Source: UBA7359 sp963976795
Lineage (GTDB): Bacteria; Pseudomonadota; Gammaproteobacteria; Eutrophobiales; Eutrophobiaceae
NCBI GenBank assembly: GCA_963976795.1
Contig: CAXBLT010000012.1
Location: forward strand, 1 to 64,000
Reading direction: 5' to 3'
Length of the DNA: 64,000 nucleotides
The translations under genes were made by a program, and so were the position numbers. The notes under the pieces are model-generated. The model saw nothing but the letters and a program-made list of their open reading frames with translations, did not search any database and was not told the origin of the DNA. Of the stretch, positions 8,538-18,400 are shown in pieces; the first letter of the stretch is position 1; each line of letters starts with the position of its first letter.

Positions 8538-8996
8538 TTAAGTTGTTGAGGCAGGCTGGATAATAGCAGTGCCATAGGCCAACACTTCCACTGATCCCAC
8601 GCTGTCCCTGCGGCCTTTAGAAATCGAAGACGTTTCCATCTTAACATTGAACACATAATTGGCTCCTTCAGAAGCAGCCTGTTCTTTCATGCGCAAGATC
8701 GCTTCACGTCGGGCTCGATCAATCAATGATTCATAACTACTAACGCGACCACCCACGATTGACCGTAAGCCGGATACAAATTTTTTAAAGAAGTCGATTG
8801 ATATGACGACATTTCCACAAACCATCTGAGTAGAACAAGGTGAAAATTCTGCTGGTAAATGTTTTGTTGCAATTGCAGGTATGTGTTTAAGTGATGATTC
8901 ACGATCTATTATCGACTTGTAATGTTGGTTCTCAAGGTATTGGCCAAAACCAAAGCCTAATGCCAATAGAACCAGGAACAGTATCAGCTCGTACAT
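8538..8996 (-). CDS. YbjQ/UPF0145-family protein with N-terminal membrane anchor
   Basis: 152 residues. Residues about 3-20 form a membrane helix, and the YbjQ (heavy-metal-binding-like, PF01906) domain occupies about 60-150 with typical segments RARREAILRMKEQA and VLAYGTAI. Compared with the stand-alone YbjQ next door it has an extra anchor and a ~35-residue linker. ATG 8996 starts 1 nt after the stop of the upstream YbjQ gene. A TTG three codons earlier (9005) would overlap that stop and cannot be excluded; neither has a good Shine-Dalgarno, consistent with translational coupling. Biochemical role unknown. Confidence 0.82.
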   Translation of the reverse strand: MYELILFLVLLALGFGFGQYLENQHYKSIIDRESSLKHIPAIATKHLPAEFSPCSTQMVCGNVVISIDFFKKFVSGLRSIVGGRVSSYESLIDRARREAILRMKEQAASEGANYVFNVKMETSSISKGRRDSVGSVEVLAYGTAIIQPASTT

Positions 8997-8997
8997 G

Positions 8998-9312
8998 CTA
9001 ATCAAGCTTTACCGCAGTGCCATAAGTAAATAGTTCAGAGGCACCTTGAGTTATGGATGAGGTTGAGAAGCGAATATTCAGAATAGCATTGGCACCGATC
9101 GACTGAGCTTGTTCAACCATTCTGTTAATGGCTTCTTCACGGGATTCATGTAGCAACTCGGTATAACCCTTGAGTTCGCCACCAAAAATATTTTTTAAGC
9201 CAGCCATTAAGTCACGACCCGCATGCTTGGCTCTGACGGTACTGCCTTGAACCAAACCTAAATGTTGAGTAATGGACTTTCCCGGTACATTTTCCAGCGT
9301 CGTTAGAATCAT
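8998..9312 (-). CDS. YbjQ family protein (UPF0145)
   Basis: 104 residues, the usual size for the homopentameric YbjQ fold: N-terminal ILTTLENVPGKSI, central GGELKGYTELLHESREEA, and C-terminal GANAILNIRFSTSSI ... ELFTYGTAV. The name heavy-metal-binding comes from family annotation; no cysteine-rich site is present. It is paralogous to the membrane-anchored copy immediately downstream and is preceded by AGGAGA at a normal distance from ATG 9312. Confidence 0.9.
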   Translation of the reverse strand: MILTTLENVPGKSITQHLGLVQGSTVRAKHAGRDLMAGLKNIFGGELKGYTELLHESREEAINRMVEQAQSIGANAILNIRFSTSSITQGASELFTYGTAVKLD

Positions 9313-9377
9313 ATTTGTCTCCTGCTATATGACAGGTTTAAAGCAATAGCTTACGACAAAAAAGCAAAGAGGGTTAG

Positions 9378-10094
9378 TTAGTTTTGAGGATCAGGCAGCG
9401 AACTAATCGTAGCTTCAATCCATGTCTCGACTTCCGCAGTGATTTGTTTTGCACTTTTATTAGTAGATTCGATAGCAGGTCCGATAACCATTGTAATGAT
9501 ACCCGGCCTTTTAATCAGGCTATTTCGAGGCCATAAATGACCAGCATTGTGAGCGACAGGGATAACGTTTGCTCCGGATTTGACGGCAAGCATGCCTCCT
9601 CCTGGAAGATAAGTCCCTTTTTCTCCTGGCGCGACACGAGTGCCTTCAGGAAAGATAATTACCCATAGATTTTCGGTTAAACGCTGACAACCTTGAGTCA
9701 CTATTTGGCGAAATGATTTGATTGCGGAACCACGATCAATAGCGATTGGCTGCATGGAAGCGAGACCCCAACCATAGATGGGTATTTTCAGTAACTCGCG
9801 TTTCAATATCCATACTTGTGGTACAAAGATAAGTTGTAATGCTAACGTTTCAAATGCTGATTGATGTTTGCACATTACAATACATGGGGTTTCTGGAATA
9901 TTATTCGATCCTTCAACCTTATAATCTACGCCACAGCAAATCTTTAACCACCAAAGGTTAAAAGCTGTCCAACGTGTAACAATATAATACCGAGTGCTAA
10001 AACTTAAAGGAAAGACAATGATGCCGAGAGGGGCAAATAATATGGTGCTGATAATTTGCCCAACATAAAAAAGCAGGGAACGGATGAGGAGCAT
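9378..10094 (-). CDS. 1-acyl-sn-glycerol-3-phosphate acyltransferase (PlsC family)
   Basis: Membrane-associated acyltransferase that transfers a fatty acyl chain to lysophosphatidic acid to give phosphatidic acid. 238 residues. The N-terminal ~40 residues are hydrophobic. Motif I reads KHQSAFET (about 75-82), where the usual HX4D is HX4E, a common variant in this branch. Motif III FPEGTR is intact at about 148-153, followed by the proline motif NVIPVAHNAG. It lies 2 nt downstream of gmhB, and the plsC-gmhB-glyS-glyQ order is a frequent gammaproteobacterial arrangement. Confidence 0.93.
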   Translation of the reverse strand: MLLIRSLLFYVGQIISTILFAPLGIIVFPLSFSTRYYIVTRWTAFNLWWLKICCGVDYKVEGSNNIPETPCIVMCKHQSAFETLALQLIFVPQVWILKRELLKIPIYGWGLASMQPIAIDRGSAIKSFRQIVTQGCQRLTENLWVIIFPEGTRVAPGEKGTYLPGGGMLAVKSGANVIPVAHNAGHLWPRNSLIKRPGIITMVIGPAIESTNKSAKQITAEVETWIEATISSLPDPQN

Positions 10095-10096
10095 GT

Positions 10097-10636
10097 TTAT
10101 TTCGTAATTATAATTTCATCAACAAAAGTAGCCAGATCAGCATAGATTGGGATTCCGGATGGAACCAGACCTTGATCAATTTCAAGTTGACCTTTGCCGG
10201 TACGCACTAGTACGGGTTTGCCGCCAGCACTTTGAATGGCTTGAATATCAGTCATCTTATCACCAACACAAAAAACCTTATTCAATGAGACACGGAGTCG
10301 TTCTGAAACATCATTATATAAGCCCGGTTTAGGTTTACGACAATTACAATTATCTTTTGGAATATGCGGGCAAAAGAAAATTGCATCAATAACACCACCA
10401 AACTGGGCGAGGTAGGTATTCATCTTCATATGAATTGCATTTAGTGCTTCTATGGTAAATAGCTTCCTGCCAAGACCTGATTGATTAGTTACGATCACCA
10501 CGCGGTAGCCATGTTGAGTAAGTTTGGCAATTGCTTCGAGACTTCCGGGGATAGGCTGCCATTCCGCAGGCGACTTTATATAGTCATCGGAGTCTTCATT
10601 GATTACTCCATCTCGATCTAGAATGATTAGAGCCAT
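10097..10636 (-). CDS. gmhB: D-glycero-beta-D-manno-heptose 1,7-bisphosphate 7-phosphatase
   Basis: HAD-superfamily phosphatase that removes the 7-phosphate in ADP-heptose synthesis for the LPS inner core. 179 residues. The nucleophile/acid motif LDRDGVIN (Asp7, Asp9) is at the N terminus, VTNQSG is motif II, and the GmhB structural zinc loop FFCPHIPKDNCNCRKPKPG follows. Motif IV VGDKMTDIQA completes the active site. Two nt separate it from glyS upstream and two from the acyltransferase downstream, so these form one operon. Confidence 0.95.
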   Translation of the reverse strand: MALIILDRDGVINEDSDDYIKSPAEWQPIPGSLEAIAKLTQHGYRVVIVTNQSGLGRKLFTIEALNAIHMKMNTYLAQFGGVIDAIFFCPHIPKDNCNCRKPKPGLYNDVSERLRVSLNKVFCVGDKMTDIQAIQSAGGKPVLVRTGKGQLEIDQGLVPSGIPIYADLATFVDEIIITK

Positions 10637-10638
10637 GC

Positions 10639-12714
10639 TTATCCTTGTAGTTTAGAAATATCTGCCGTTTCCAGAAATAATGAATTTAAATCACTCAGTA
10701 ATGCCAAGCGATTATTTTTAATATTATCATCGTCACACATCACCATCACATTATCAAAAAAATCATCGACACTCTCACGTAATCCGGCTAATTCAGTTAA
10801 TGCAGATTTATAATCACGTTCATTGATCATCGGAGCAACCTTTTTCTGATATTCCTTTAATGCCTTTGCCAACAAAACTTCAGGTGCTTCAGAAAGCAAA
10901 CTTTCTTTTACTTTCAATTTATTATTAAAGTCAGACTTCTTGAGTATATTACTAATGCGTTTATTTGCCGCAGCCAGACTATCTGCTTCTGCCAGTTTTC
11001 TAAATTCAGTCACTGCGAACAATCGATGGTGAAAATCAAGTGGTTTGCTTGCGTTTATTGCAAGTACTGATTCAAATGTGTCATTACTTACTCCCTCATC
11101 GAGATAGTATCTGCGCAAGCGTTCCATCAAAAACTTAAATACATCATCAGTAATATCTACCGTCTTAACCGTGGAGGGGTAGTTTGAGGCTGCTAAATCA
11201 AGCAATTCCTTCAAATCAAGATCTAATTCACATTCGATGATGATACGTAGTAATCCAATTGCAGAACGGCGTAGACCAAATGGGTCTTTGTCACCAGTCG
11301 GTGCTTTGCCTATAGAGAATATACCTATCAAGGTATCAATTTTTTCACTTATGGCTAAACATTGACCAAGGCGGGTCGTCGGTAAACTATCACCTGCAAA
11401 CCGAGGTTGGTAATACTCTTCCAAAGCTGTAGCAACATCAGCACCTTCGCTATCAGCTTCAGCGTAGTATTTCCCCATAGTACCTTGCAACTCAGGAAAC
11501 TCGGAGACCATTTCAGTCAAGAGATCGCAGAAACATAATTCAGCGGCACGCTTGGCATTATTGACATCTATGTTTAATGGTTTTGCCAAGCTTGAAACAA
11601 TATTATTCAGGCGTTCAGATTTTTCGTGCAAAGTCCCCAGTTCTTTTTGGTAGACAACTTTGTTTAGCCCATCGATATGTTTTGCCAAGCCGTTTTTCAA
11701 ATCGCGTTCCCAGAAGAATGCCGCATCACTAAGTCTGGGTTGGATAACGCGTTCATTACCCTGTTTTATTTGGTCAGGGTCTTTGCTTTCAATATTTGTT
11801 ACACATACGAAAGAAGCGAGTAACTTTTTCTGTTTATCAAGAATGGGGAAATATTTTTGGTGATCTTGCATGCTGGCAATCAAAACTTCTTTAGGCAATT
11901 TTAGGAAGTCCGGGTTAAAGTTGCCGACAAAACTAACAGGCCATTCCACTAAGGCAGTCACTTCATCGAGCAAGTCAGCATCAATGACGGCAGTTCCATT
12001 GTGTTTTGCAGCAATCGTTTCCACTTGATCCTGAATTAAGGAATGGCGTTCATTGTAATCAGCAAAAACCTTCCCTTCTTGTTTTAAGGTCTCAGCATAA
12101 TCAGCAGCTTGTTTAATAAGAATCGCTTCTGGATGATGAAAACGATGACCATAGGTATAGTTGCCTGATTTAATTCCCATGATTTCGCAATCAATAGTTT
12201 CTGTTCCTAGCAATAACAAAGCCCATTTGATTGGGCGAACGAATTCAAAATCGTTATTTCCCCAACGCATACGCTTTGCTATGGGCAGACGTTTTAAAGC
12301 TGTGTTGATGGTGTCGGGAATTAATTCCTGAGCTTGCTTACCTTTAACTAAAGTATCATAAACCAACCAACTTCCTTTTTCGGTTTCAAGTTTTCCCAAT
12401 TGATCAACAGCAACCCCACATGACTTGGCAAACCCTTCAGTTGCACGAGTTGGGTTTCCATCATCATCAAATGCGGCGCTAATAGCCGGGCCTCGGCGCT
12501 GTTGTTGCTTGTCGGATTGATTTATATCTAACTGATTAATGATTACTGCGAGTCTTCGTGGAGTTGCAAGCCAACTTGTTTCGATAAAGTCTAGATCATT
12601 ATCTTTAAGTGTATTGCAAATTTCCTGATGAAAAGCCGTCGCGAGTCGTTTCAGAGATTTCGGTGGCAACTCTTCAGTTCCGATCTCGATTAATAAATCC
12701 TGTTTCATGCTCAT
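10639..12714 (-). CDS. glyS: Glycine--tRNA ligase beta subunit
   Basis: Large subunit of the bacterial alpha2beta2 glycyl-tRNA synthetase, responsible mainly for tRNA recognition. 691 residues, normal length. It begins KQDLLIEIGTEELPPKSL and contains the family segments KRMRWG, FVRPIKWALLL and DPFGLRRSAIGLLRIIIE, with a C-terminal anticodon-binding region (DALR-like, ending KNNRLALLSDLNSLF). ATG 12714 lies 12 nt after the glyQ stop. Confidence 0.97.
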   Translation of the reverse strand: MSMKQDLLIEIGTEELPPKSLKRLATAFHQEICNTLKDNDLDFIETSWLATPRRLAVIINQLDINQSDKQQQRRGPAISAAFDDDGNPTRATEGFAKSCGVAVDQLGKLETEKGSWLVYDTLVKGKQAQELIPDTINTALKRLPIAKRMRWGNNDFEFVRPIKWALLLLGTETIDCEIMGIKSGNYTYGHRFHHPEAILIKQAADYAETLKQEGKVFADYNERHSLIQDQVETIAAKHNGTAVIDADLLDEVTALVEWPVSFVGNFNPDFLKLPKEVLIASMQDHQKYFPILDKQKKLLASFVCVTNIESKDPDQIKQGNERVIQPRLSDAAFFWERDLKNGLAKHIDGLNKVVYQKELGTLHEKSERLNNIVSSLAKPLNIDVNNAKRAAELCFCDLLTEMVSEFPELQGTMGKYYAEADSEGADVATALEEYYQPRFAGDSLPTTRLGQCLAISEKIDTLIGIFSIGKAPTGDKDPFGLRRSAIGLLRIIIECELDLDLKELLDLAASNYPSTVKTVDITDDVFKFLMERLRRYYLDEGVSNDTFESVLAINASKPLDFHHRLFAVTEFRKLAEADSLAAANKRISNILKKSDFNNKLKVKESLLSEAPEVLLAKALKEYQKKVAPMINERDYKSALTELAGLRESVDDFFDNVMVMCDDDNIKNNRLALLSDLNSLFLETADISKLQG

Positions 12715-12726
12715 GGTTTATTTGTA

Positions 12727-13650
12727 TTATTTTTTCAGTAATGGGAAGCCTAAAGACTTTCGGCTTTCGTAGTAGGCTTGTGCAACAGTGCGAGCGAGTG
12801 TTCTGACGCGCAGTATATAACGTTGTCGTTCGGTGACCGAGATAGCTCCGCGTGCATCGAGTAAATTGAAGGTGTGTGATGCCTTCATGGTCATTTCATA
12901 TGCCGGTATTGGTAATCCTGCTTCGATCAGGTCCTGGGATTCCTGTTCATAGTTATCAAACCAGTTAAATAATGCATCGGTATTGGCCTGTTCAAAATTA
13001 TAACGGGACATCTCAACTTCATTCTGGTGGTAAATATCACCATAAGTCACAATATTTTGCTCATCTTGTGTCCAAATGAGATCAAAGACATTGCTGCAAT
13101 CTTGTAAGCACATTGCGATTCGTTCCAGACCATATGTCATTTCACCCGTGACGGGTTTGCAATCTAAACCTCCAACTTGCTGGAAGTAGGTAAACTGACT
13201 AATTTCCATACCATCTAACCAAACTTCCCAGCCCAGCCCCCAAGCCCCAAGAGTGGGTGATTCCCAGTTATCTTCAACAAAACGGATATCATGTACCTCT
13301 GAATCAATCCCGATTGCCTTGAGCGAATCCAGATAAAGCTGCTGGATATTATCTGGTGAAGGCTTCAGTAAGACCTGAAATTGATAATAATGCTGTAAAC
13401 GGTTTGGATTTTCACCATAACGTCCGTCAGTAGGTCGTCGAGAGGGCTGGACATATGCGGCACGCCAGGGCTCCGGGCCAATAGCCCGCAGAAAAGTAGC
13501 CGGATGAAAGGTTCCCGCTCCCATTTCCATGTCATAGGGTTGCATTATCACGCAACCCAGATCAGACCAGTACCGTTGTAATCCAAAGATTAGTTGTTGG
13601 AAGCTCAGTTTCGTCCCGAAATCTCTATTTTGTTTATTATTTTGTGCCAT
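12727..13650 (-). CDS. glyQ: Glycine--tRNA ligase alpha subunit
   Basis: Catalytic subunit forming glycyl-adenylate. About 307 residues, family length. Signature segments include FQQLIFGLQRYWSDLGCVIM, QPYDMEMGAGTFHPATFLRA, EPWRAAYVQPSRRPTDGRYG and VGGLDCKPVTGEMTYGLERI. An in-frame TTG three codons earlier exists, but ATG 13650 (MAQNNKQN) is the more usual choice; no strong Shine-Dalgarno is seen for either. First gene of the glyQ-glyS-gmhB-plsC run and divergent from the unknown gene at 13795. Confidence 0.97.
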   Translation of the reverse strand: MAQNNKQNRDFGTKLSFQQLIFGLQRYWSDLGCVIMQPYDMEMGAGTFHPATFLRAIGPEPWRAAYVQPSRRPTDGRYGENPNRLQHYYQFQVLLKPSPDNIQQLYLDSLKAIGIDSEVHDIRFVEDNWESPTLGAWGLGWEVWLDGMEISQFTYFQQVGGLDCKPVTGEMTYGLERIAMCLQDCSNVFDLIWTQDEQNIVTYGDIYHQNEVEMSRYNFEQANTDALFNWFDNYEQESQDLIEAGLPIPAYEMTMKASHTFNLLDARGAISVTERQRYILRVRTLARTVAQAYYESRKSLGFPLLKK

Positions 13651-13794
13651 TAATTTCAACCATTTTAGAAGGCAGGATTATAACGTGTGTTACCGATTAT
13701 GTGTATGGAGTGATTTTATCAATACAGGACTCAAGGAATAAGGTTTGAATGCCGATAAACCAATCAAGCAAATAAACAATATTAAGAAAATAAC

Positions 13795-14337
13795 GTGAGA
13801 CATATAGCGATTACTATTAATGAGACAGCTCATTGGCATGCCCTGATAGGTAAAGCCGAATATCTGACGCATCAATTACTACCGTTTGGTATCGAGGATT
13901 ACCTGGTTCGATTGTTCTTGCGCTTTGAGCAGGAAGATGCTCAGGATTTAAGGAAGAAGCCAGATATAGATCAGTCTGCCAGTTCAGAAAAGAAATTACG
14001 GCGTCTCGGAGATCAATGCCTATTGTTGTGTGGCTTCTATCCTCAAGCAAGTCAGGAATATGGCATCGCTTTGGATGAGTTTACTGCAATGGGTTCTGAT
14101 GCCTATAAAAAGCTAAGTTTTCTTGTATCAGGTGAAGATGAAATGATTTGTGAATATCTAGCGGTAAATTTTTCTCTGGTTTCAGAATTAATATGTTTTA
14201 TCGCTGAATTTTCTGGCAAACAGATTAATAAACACCGTTATAAAACTACAGAACAATGCAAAGATGCTATTGCTTCATTCAAACAATCAGTGTCACCCCA
14301 GTTCAGTAGTCCTATATCTCATCGAATATTGAATTAG
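13795..14337 (+). CDS. Conserved-looking hypothetical protein
   Basis: 180 residues, predicted soluble and mostly alpha-helical, with no signal peptide, membrane helix or recognised motif. It is slightly acidic, with Cys residues around 75 and 79 (QCLLLCGFYP) and others scattered. Starts with GTG at 13795 (MRHIAITINETAHW). The intact reading frame, sensible composition and place directly opposite glyQ support a real gene. I do not recognise the family. It is followed after 73 bp by the di-haem cytochrome gene on the same strand, but nothing shows they are functionally linked. Confidence 0.65.
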   Translation: MRHIAITINETAHWHALIGKAEYLTHQLLPFGIEDYLVRLFLRFEQEDAQDLRKKPDIDQSASSEKKLRRLGDQCLLLCGFYPQASQEYGIALDEFTAMGSDAYKKLSFLVSGEDEMICEYLAVNFSLVSELICFIAEFSGKQINKHRYKTTEQCKDAIASFKQSVSPQFSSPISHRILN

Positions 14338-14410
14338 AAAGATGATAAATCTATTTTGCTGTTGGAAGAGTATCAAAACTTTATTAACGGATAGATAAAT
14401 AATAATAGAT

Positions 14411-15481
14411 ATGTATTCATCGATTTTAAAATTTAGATTGCAAATTAATCGTCTTTTAAAACAATCGCATCTATGCAACTTGTTACTATGCGTTCTTTAT
14501 TTATGGGTTTTACCAGGCTGTTTTCTTTCTGACGAACCAGAAGCGGATAACTTTACAACGCTCCTTGATGAGTCGGCAGTATATTTTGATGGCTCAAAGA
14601 GTTCTATACGTCCCTTGCCACAGAGTTTAAAGCTTGATCAGAAACGAGTTGCTTTGGGAAAAAAACTGTTTCATGACACGCGACTGTCAAAAGACAACAG
14701 TATTTCCTGCGCGTCTTGTCATAGCCTTGACAAAGGCGGGACCGATAACCTCGCACGTTCGGTAGGTATAAATGGTGCAGTTAGTAGCATTAATGCTCCT
14801 ACAGTACTAAACAGTGGTTTTAATTTTTCCCAATTTTGGGACGGCAGGGCGGCAACACTCGAAGAACAAGTTAAAGAGCCAATCCATAATCCAACTGAGA
14901 TGGGAAGTAACTGGCAAGAAATTATAAATAAGTTATCTCACGATAGAAAATTTATAAAAACATTCAGGGAATCTTATAAAGATGGGTTGACTAAAGAAAA
15001 CTTACAAGATGCTATTGCCAGTTACGAACGAGCTCTGACAACACCGAATTCTCCTTTTGATAAATTTTTACGCGGTGATGGTTCTGAAATTAAAGATGAG
15101 GCGATCGAAGGTTATTACCTTTTCACCGACTATGGTTGTGATACATGTCATCAAGGGGTGAATATTGGAGGAAATATGTATCAACGACTGGGAATCATGG
15201 GTGATTATTTCAAAGACAGGGGTAATGTTACAAAAGAAGATTATGGCCGGTTTAATGTTACTGGGCGCGAAACAGATAAATTTAAATACAAGGTTCCCAG
15301 TTTGAGAAATGTTGCACTTACTGCGCCTTATTTTCACGATGGAAGCGTTACAACTTTGCACGATGCCGTTAGTGTCATGATTCGATATCAATTAGGGGTT
15401 ATTCCGAATAAGAAGGATCTGGATTTTATGGTTGCATTTCTTGAGTCATTAACTGGTGAGCTTGAGGACAATCTAAAATGA
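14411..15481 (+). CDS. Di-haem cytochrome c peroxidase / MauG-family lipoprotein
   Basis: Two c-type haem sites are visible: CASCH at 100-104 and CDTCH at 243-247, in the usual CcpA/MauG arrangement. Family segments include ALGKKLFHDTRLS, FWDGRAATLEEQ, PIHNPTEMG and the C-terminal KVPSLRNVALTAPYFHDGS. The N terminus has a hydrophobic helix (about 21-36) ending in a lipobox-like VLPGC (Cys37), so it is probably an envelope-anchored lipoprotein. Family members reduce H2O2 or oxidise protein partners in the periplasm. Its TGA overlaps the ATG of the following hybrid kinase by 4 nt, strongly suggesting linked expression and perhaps linked sensing. Confidence 0.9.
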   Translation: MYSSILKFRLQINRLLKQSHLCNLLLCVLYLWVLPGCFLSDEPEADNFTTLLDESAVYFDGSKSSIRPLPQSLKLDQKRVALGKKLFHDTRLSKDNSISCASCHSLDKGGTDNLARSVGINGAVSSINAPTVLNSGFNFSQFWDGRAATLEEQVKEPIHNPTEMGSNWQEIINKLSHDRKFIKTFRESYKDGLTKENLQDAIASYERALTTPNSPFDKFLRGDGSEIKDEAIEGYYLFTDYGCDTCHQGVNIGGNMYQRLGIMGDYFKDRGNVTKEDYGRFNVTGRETDKFKYKVPSLRNVALTAPYFHDGSVTTLHDAVSVMIRYQLGVIPNKKDLDFMVAFLESLTGELEDNLK

Positions 15482-18400
15482 GATATAGATTAATTTATTG
15501 TTTGGGTTTTATAACTTTAGTATTCATGGTTAGTGTTTTTTATAAATTGTCCGATCATGATAAATACGAGCAGCTAAACCTGGAACAAGAGTTATTTAGT
15601 AAATCAATTCAGTTAGATGCAGATATTGATCGTGAATTATTACTACTAAAAGAAAGAGTAAGTCATAATTATGATGCGCTATCTAGAATGCTGCGCAGGA
15701 AATATGTTTATCTGGAGAAGATTGAAAAATTAAACACGGGCACTGATATTGTTTCGCTCAAAAAATCTATGGACACAAAGGCGCTTTTGGCAGAAGAGTT
15801 TAAGTCAGAAGATTCAATCCTGAATAATTCGGAAAGCCATTTCCCAATATTGATTGATCGGCTCAAGCAGGATCTGGATATGATGCAACCAAATAATAAA
15901 TTCAGTGATATATTGCTGGAATTAAAAAATGAAGTTTTATTATTAATTCATCATAAGGACACTGCAAATACACACGACATAGATAGCATTGTAATAGATA
16001 TTGATAGTCTTATCGATTTCAAAGATATTCAGGAACATGTTCTATGGGATAGCGTTAAACGTCACACTGCTTCTATCATCACGCATTCTCAGAATGTTCA
16101 ATATATTTTGAATAAAATATTATTGCCTGAACACAGGCGTCTACTCAATTCAGGACATAACTCTTCCATTAATAAACAAAAGGAAATTAAAAACAAAGCT
16201 GATTTATACGAATTTTTACTGTTGTTAACAGCATTCTTGTTATTGTTGTTTAGTGTCTGGATCTATTCTCGTGTCAATAAATATACTAATCAGGTAAGCG
16301 ATTTGAATGCATCATTGGAACATAGAATTCAAGAGCGAACTAAAGAACTAGATGACTATCTCGCAAGAATGTCCGCACTTATCAATACCAGTCCTTCTGT
16401 GATTTATGCTGTTGAAGTTACTAACGTTTCGAAACAAGTCTATGTCAGTGAAAATATTTTTTATCTGTTGGGTTATAAGGCGAAAGAAGTACTTCAAGAT
16501 CCGAATTTTTGGATAAACAATATTCATCCGGATGACAAGGTAAAAGCAATAGGGCTTGTCTCTAAGTTACTACAAGGTGGCGCGGGTGCGACAGTCATCG
16601 AGTATCGAATGCGTCATAAAGAAGGCCACTACATTTATATTCAAGATAGTGCAAGACTATTGATAAATGAAAATGAGGAATCTAAGGAAGTTATCGGTTC
16701 CTGGGCAGATATAACCGGTCTAAAAAAGGCAACGGATGAAGTCATTCATCAAAAGGAATATTCGGAAAGCTTGATTCAGAATCAATCTAATCCCACTTTT
16801 GTAATTGATAATAACCATATCGTACTGTCATGGAACAAGGCTTGTGAAGAGTTAACCGGATTAAGTTACAAAGAGATGATTGGCACCCGTGATCACTGGC
16901 GAGCCTTTTATCAAGAGGCGCGACCTTGTCTTGCAGATACGGTCATTGATATTGACTCCCAAAAAGTCAGTGATCTTTATGTCAATTATACAAAGTCCAC
17001 CTTATTACCCGATGGCATCCATGCTCAAAACTGGTGCGTTGTCAAAAATGGAGAAGAGAGGTATTTGTCTATAGATGCGGCACCAATTTTTGATAAAAAT
17101 AAAAAATTAATTGCTGTCGTTGAAAATATACGCGATATGACTACAGAGAAAAACCTTGAAGATAAATTGTTGCAAGCGCGTGATGATGCGTTAGATGCTG
17201 TTCGATATAAAAGTGAATTCTTAGCTAATATGAGTCATGAAATACGAACACCAATGAACGGTGTGCTAGGTATGCTGCAATTAGTGAAAGATTTTGATCT
17301 CTCTGATGAATGTCGAGACTATATTAATACGGCACATAACTCCGCGGATGCATTGTTAGAAATCATTAATGATATTCTTGATTTCTCCAAGATGGAAGCT
17401 GGCAAGCTGAGTATTGAAAATATTGATTTTGATTTACAAGAAATAGTTGATGATGTTTGTTCCTTATTATCACAGCGTGCGCAGGAAAAAAACATTGATC
17501 TCCTGACTTACGTAGACGATAAAATTCCTGCGCGTATGAAAGGGGACCCTACTCGATTAAGACAGGTCTTATTTAACTTAATAGGTAACGCCATAAAATT
17601 CACTGAAGAAGGTGAGGTCGTCGCTAGCGTAACAAATATGTTTAGTGATAATGATCACGTCACAATAAAATTTGAGATTGTTGATACAGGAATAGGCATA
17701 TCAGAAAAAGTGATAACTTCATTGTTTGAGGCTTTTACTCAAGCAGACGGTTCTACTACGAGAAAATTCGGTGGTACTGGACTTGGTTTGGCAATTTGTA
17801 AGCAACTTGTCGAACTCATGGGGGGCAACCTTAAGGTTGAAAGCGAATTAGAGAAAGGTTCTTGTTTTTCTTTTTCAATCTCATTTGAGGTGGTTGCGCT
17901 AGATAGACTGAGTGTAAAAACCCAAGAATTGGAGGGATTAAACGCCCTTATTATTGATGACAATAGTACCAATCGTATCATTGTTTGTAATTATCTCAAT
18001 GCATGGGGTATGGAAACTGAGCAAGCAAGTGATATTAACGTGGCGTTTCAAATGTTGTTGGATAAAGTGCAGCAGGGAAGACAGTTTGATCTGGTTTTGT
18101 CGGATATGCAGATGCCGGAGATGGATGGAATTGAATTTTCGACAAAAATGGGAAACCATGAAAAATTAACAGATATACCGCGAATACTATTAAGTTCAAA
18201 TGGATATATATCATCAGATGTTTGGCAAGGAGCTGGTTTCAAAGCCTGTTTACAAAAACCATTTCGACGGGATCAATTACGCTCCGCTATAAACTCGATT
18301 ATGAATGTAATAGATACGTCACCAATAGAGAAGACCATAGAAACCAAGGTAGTTCCTTTTAAAAATAGTGACAGTAAAATTCTGTTGGTTGAGGATAATC

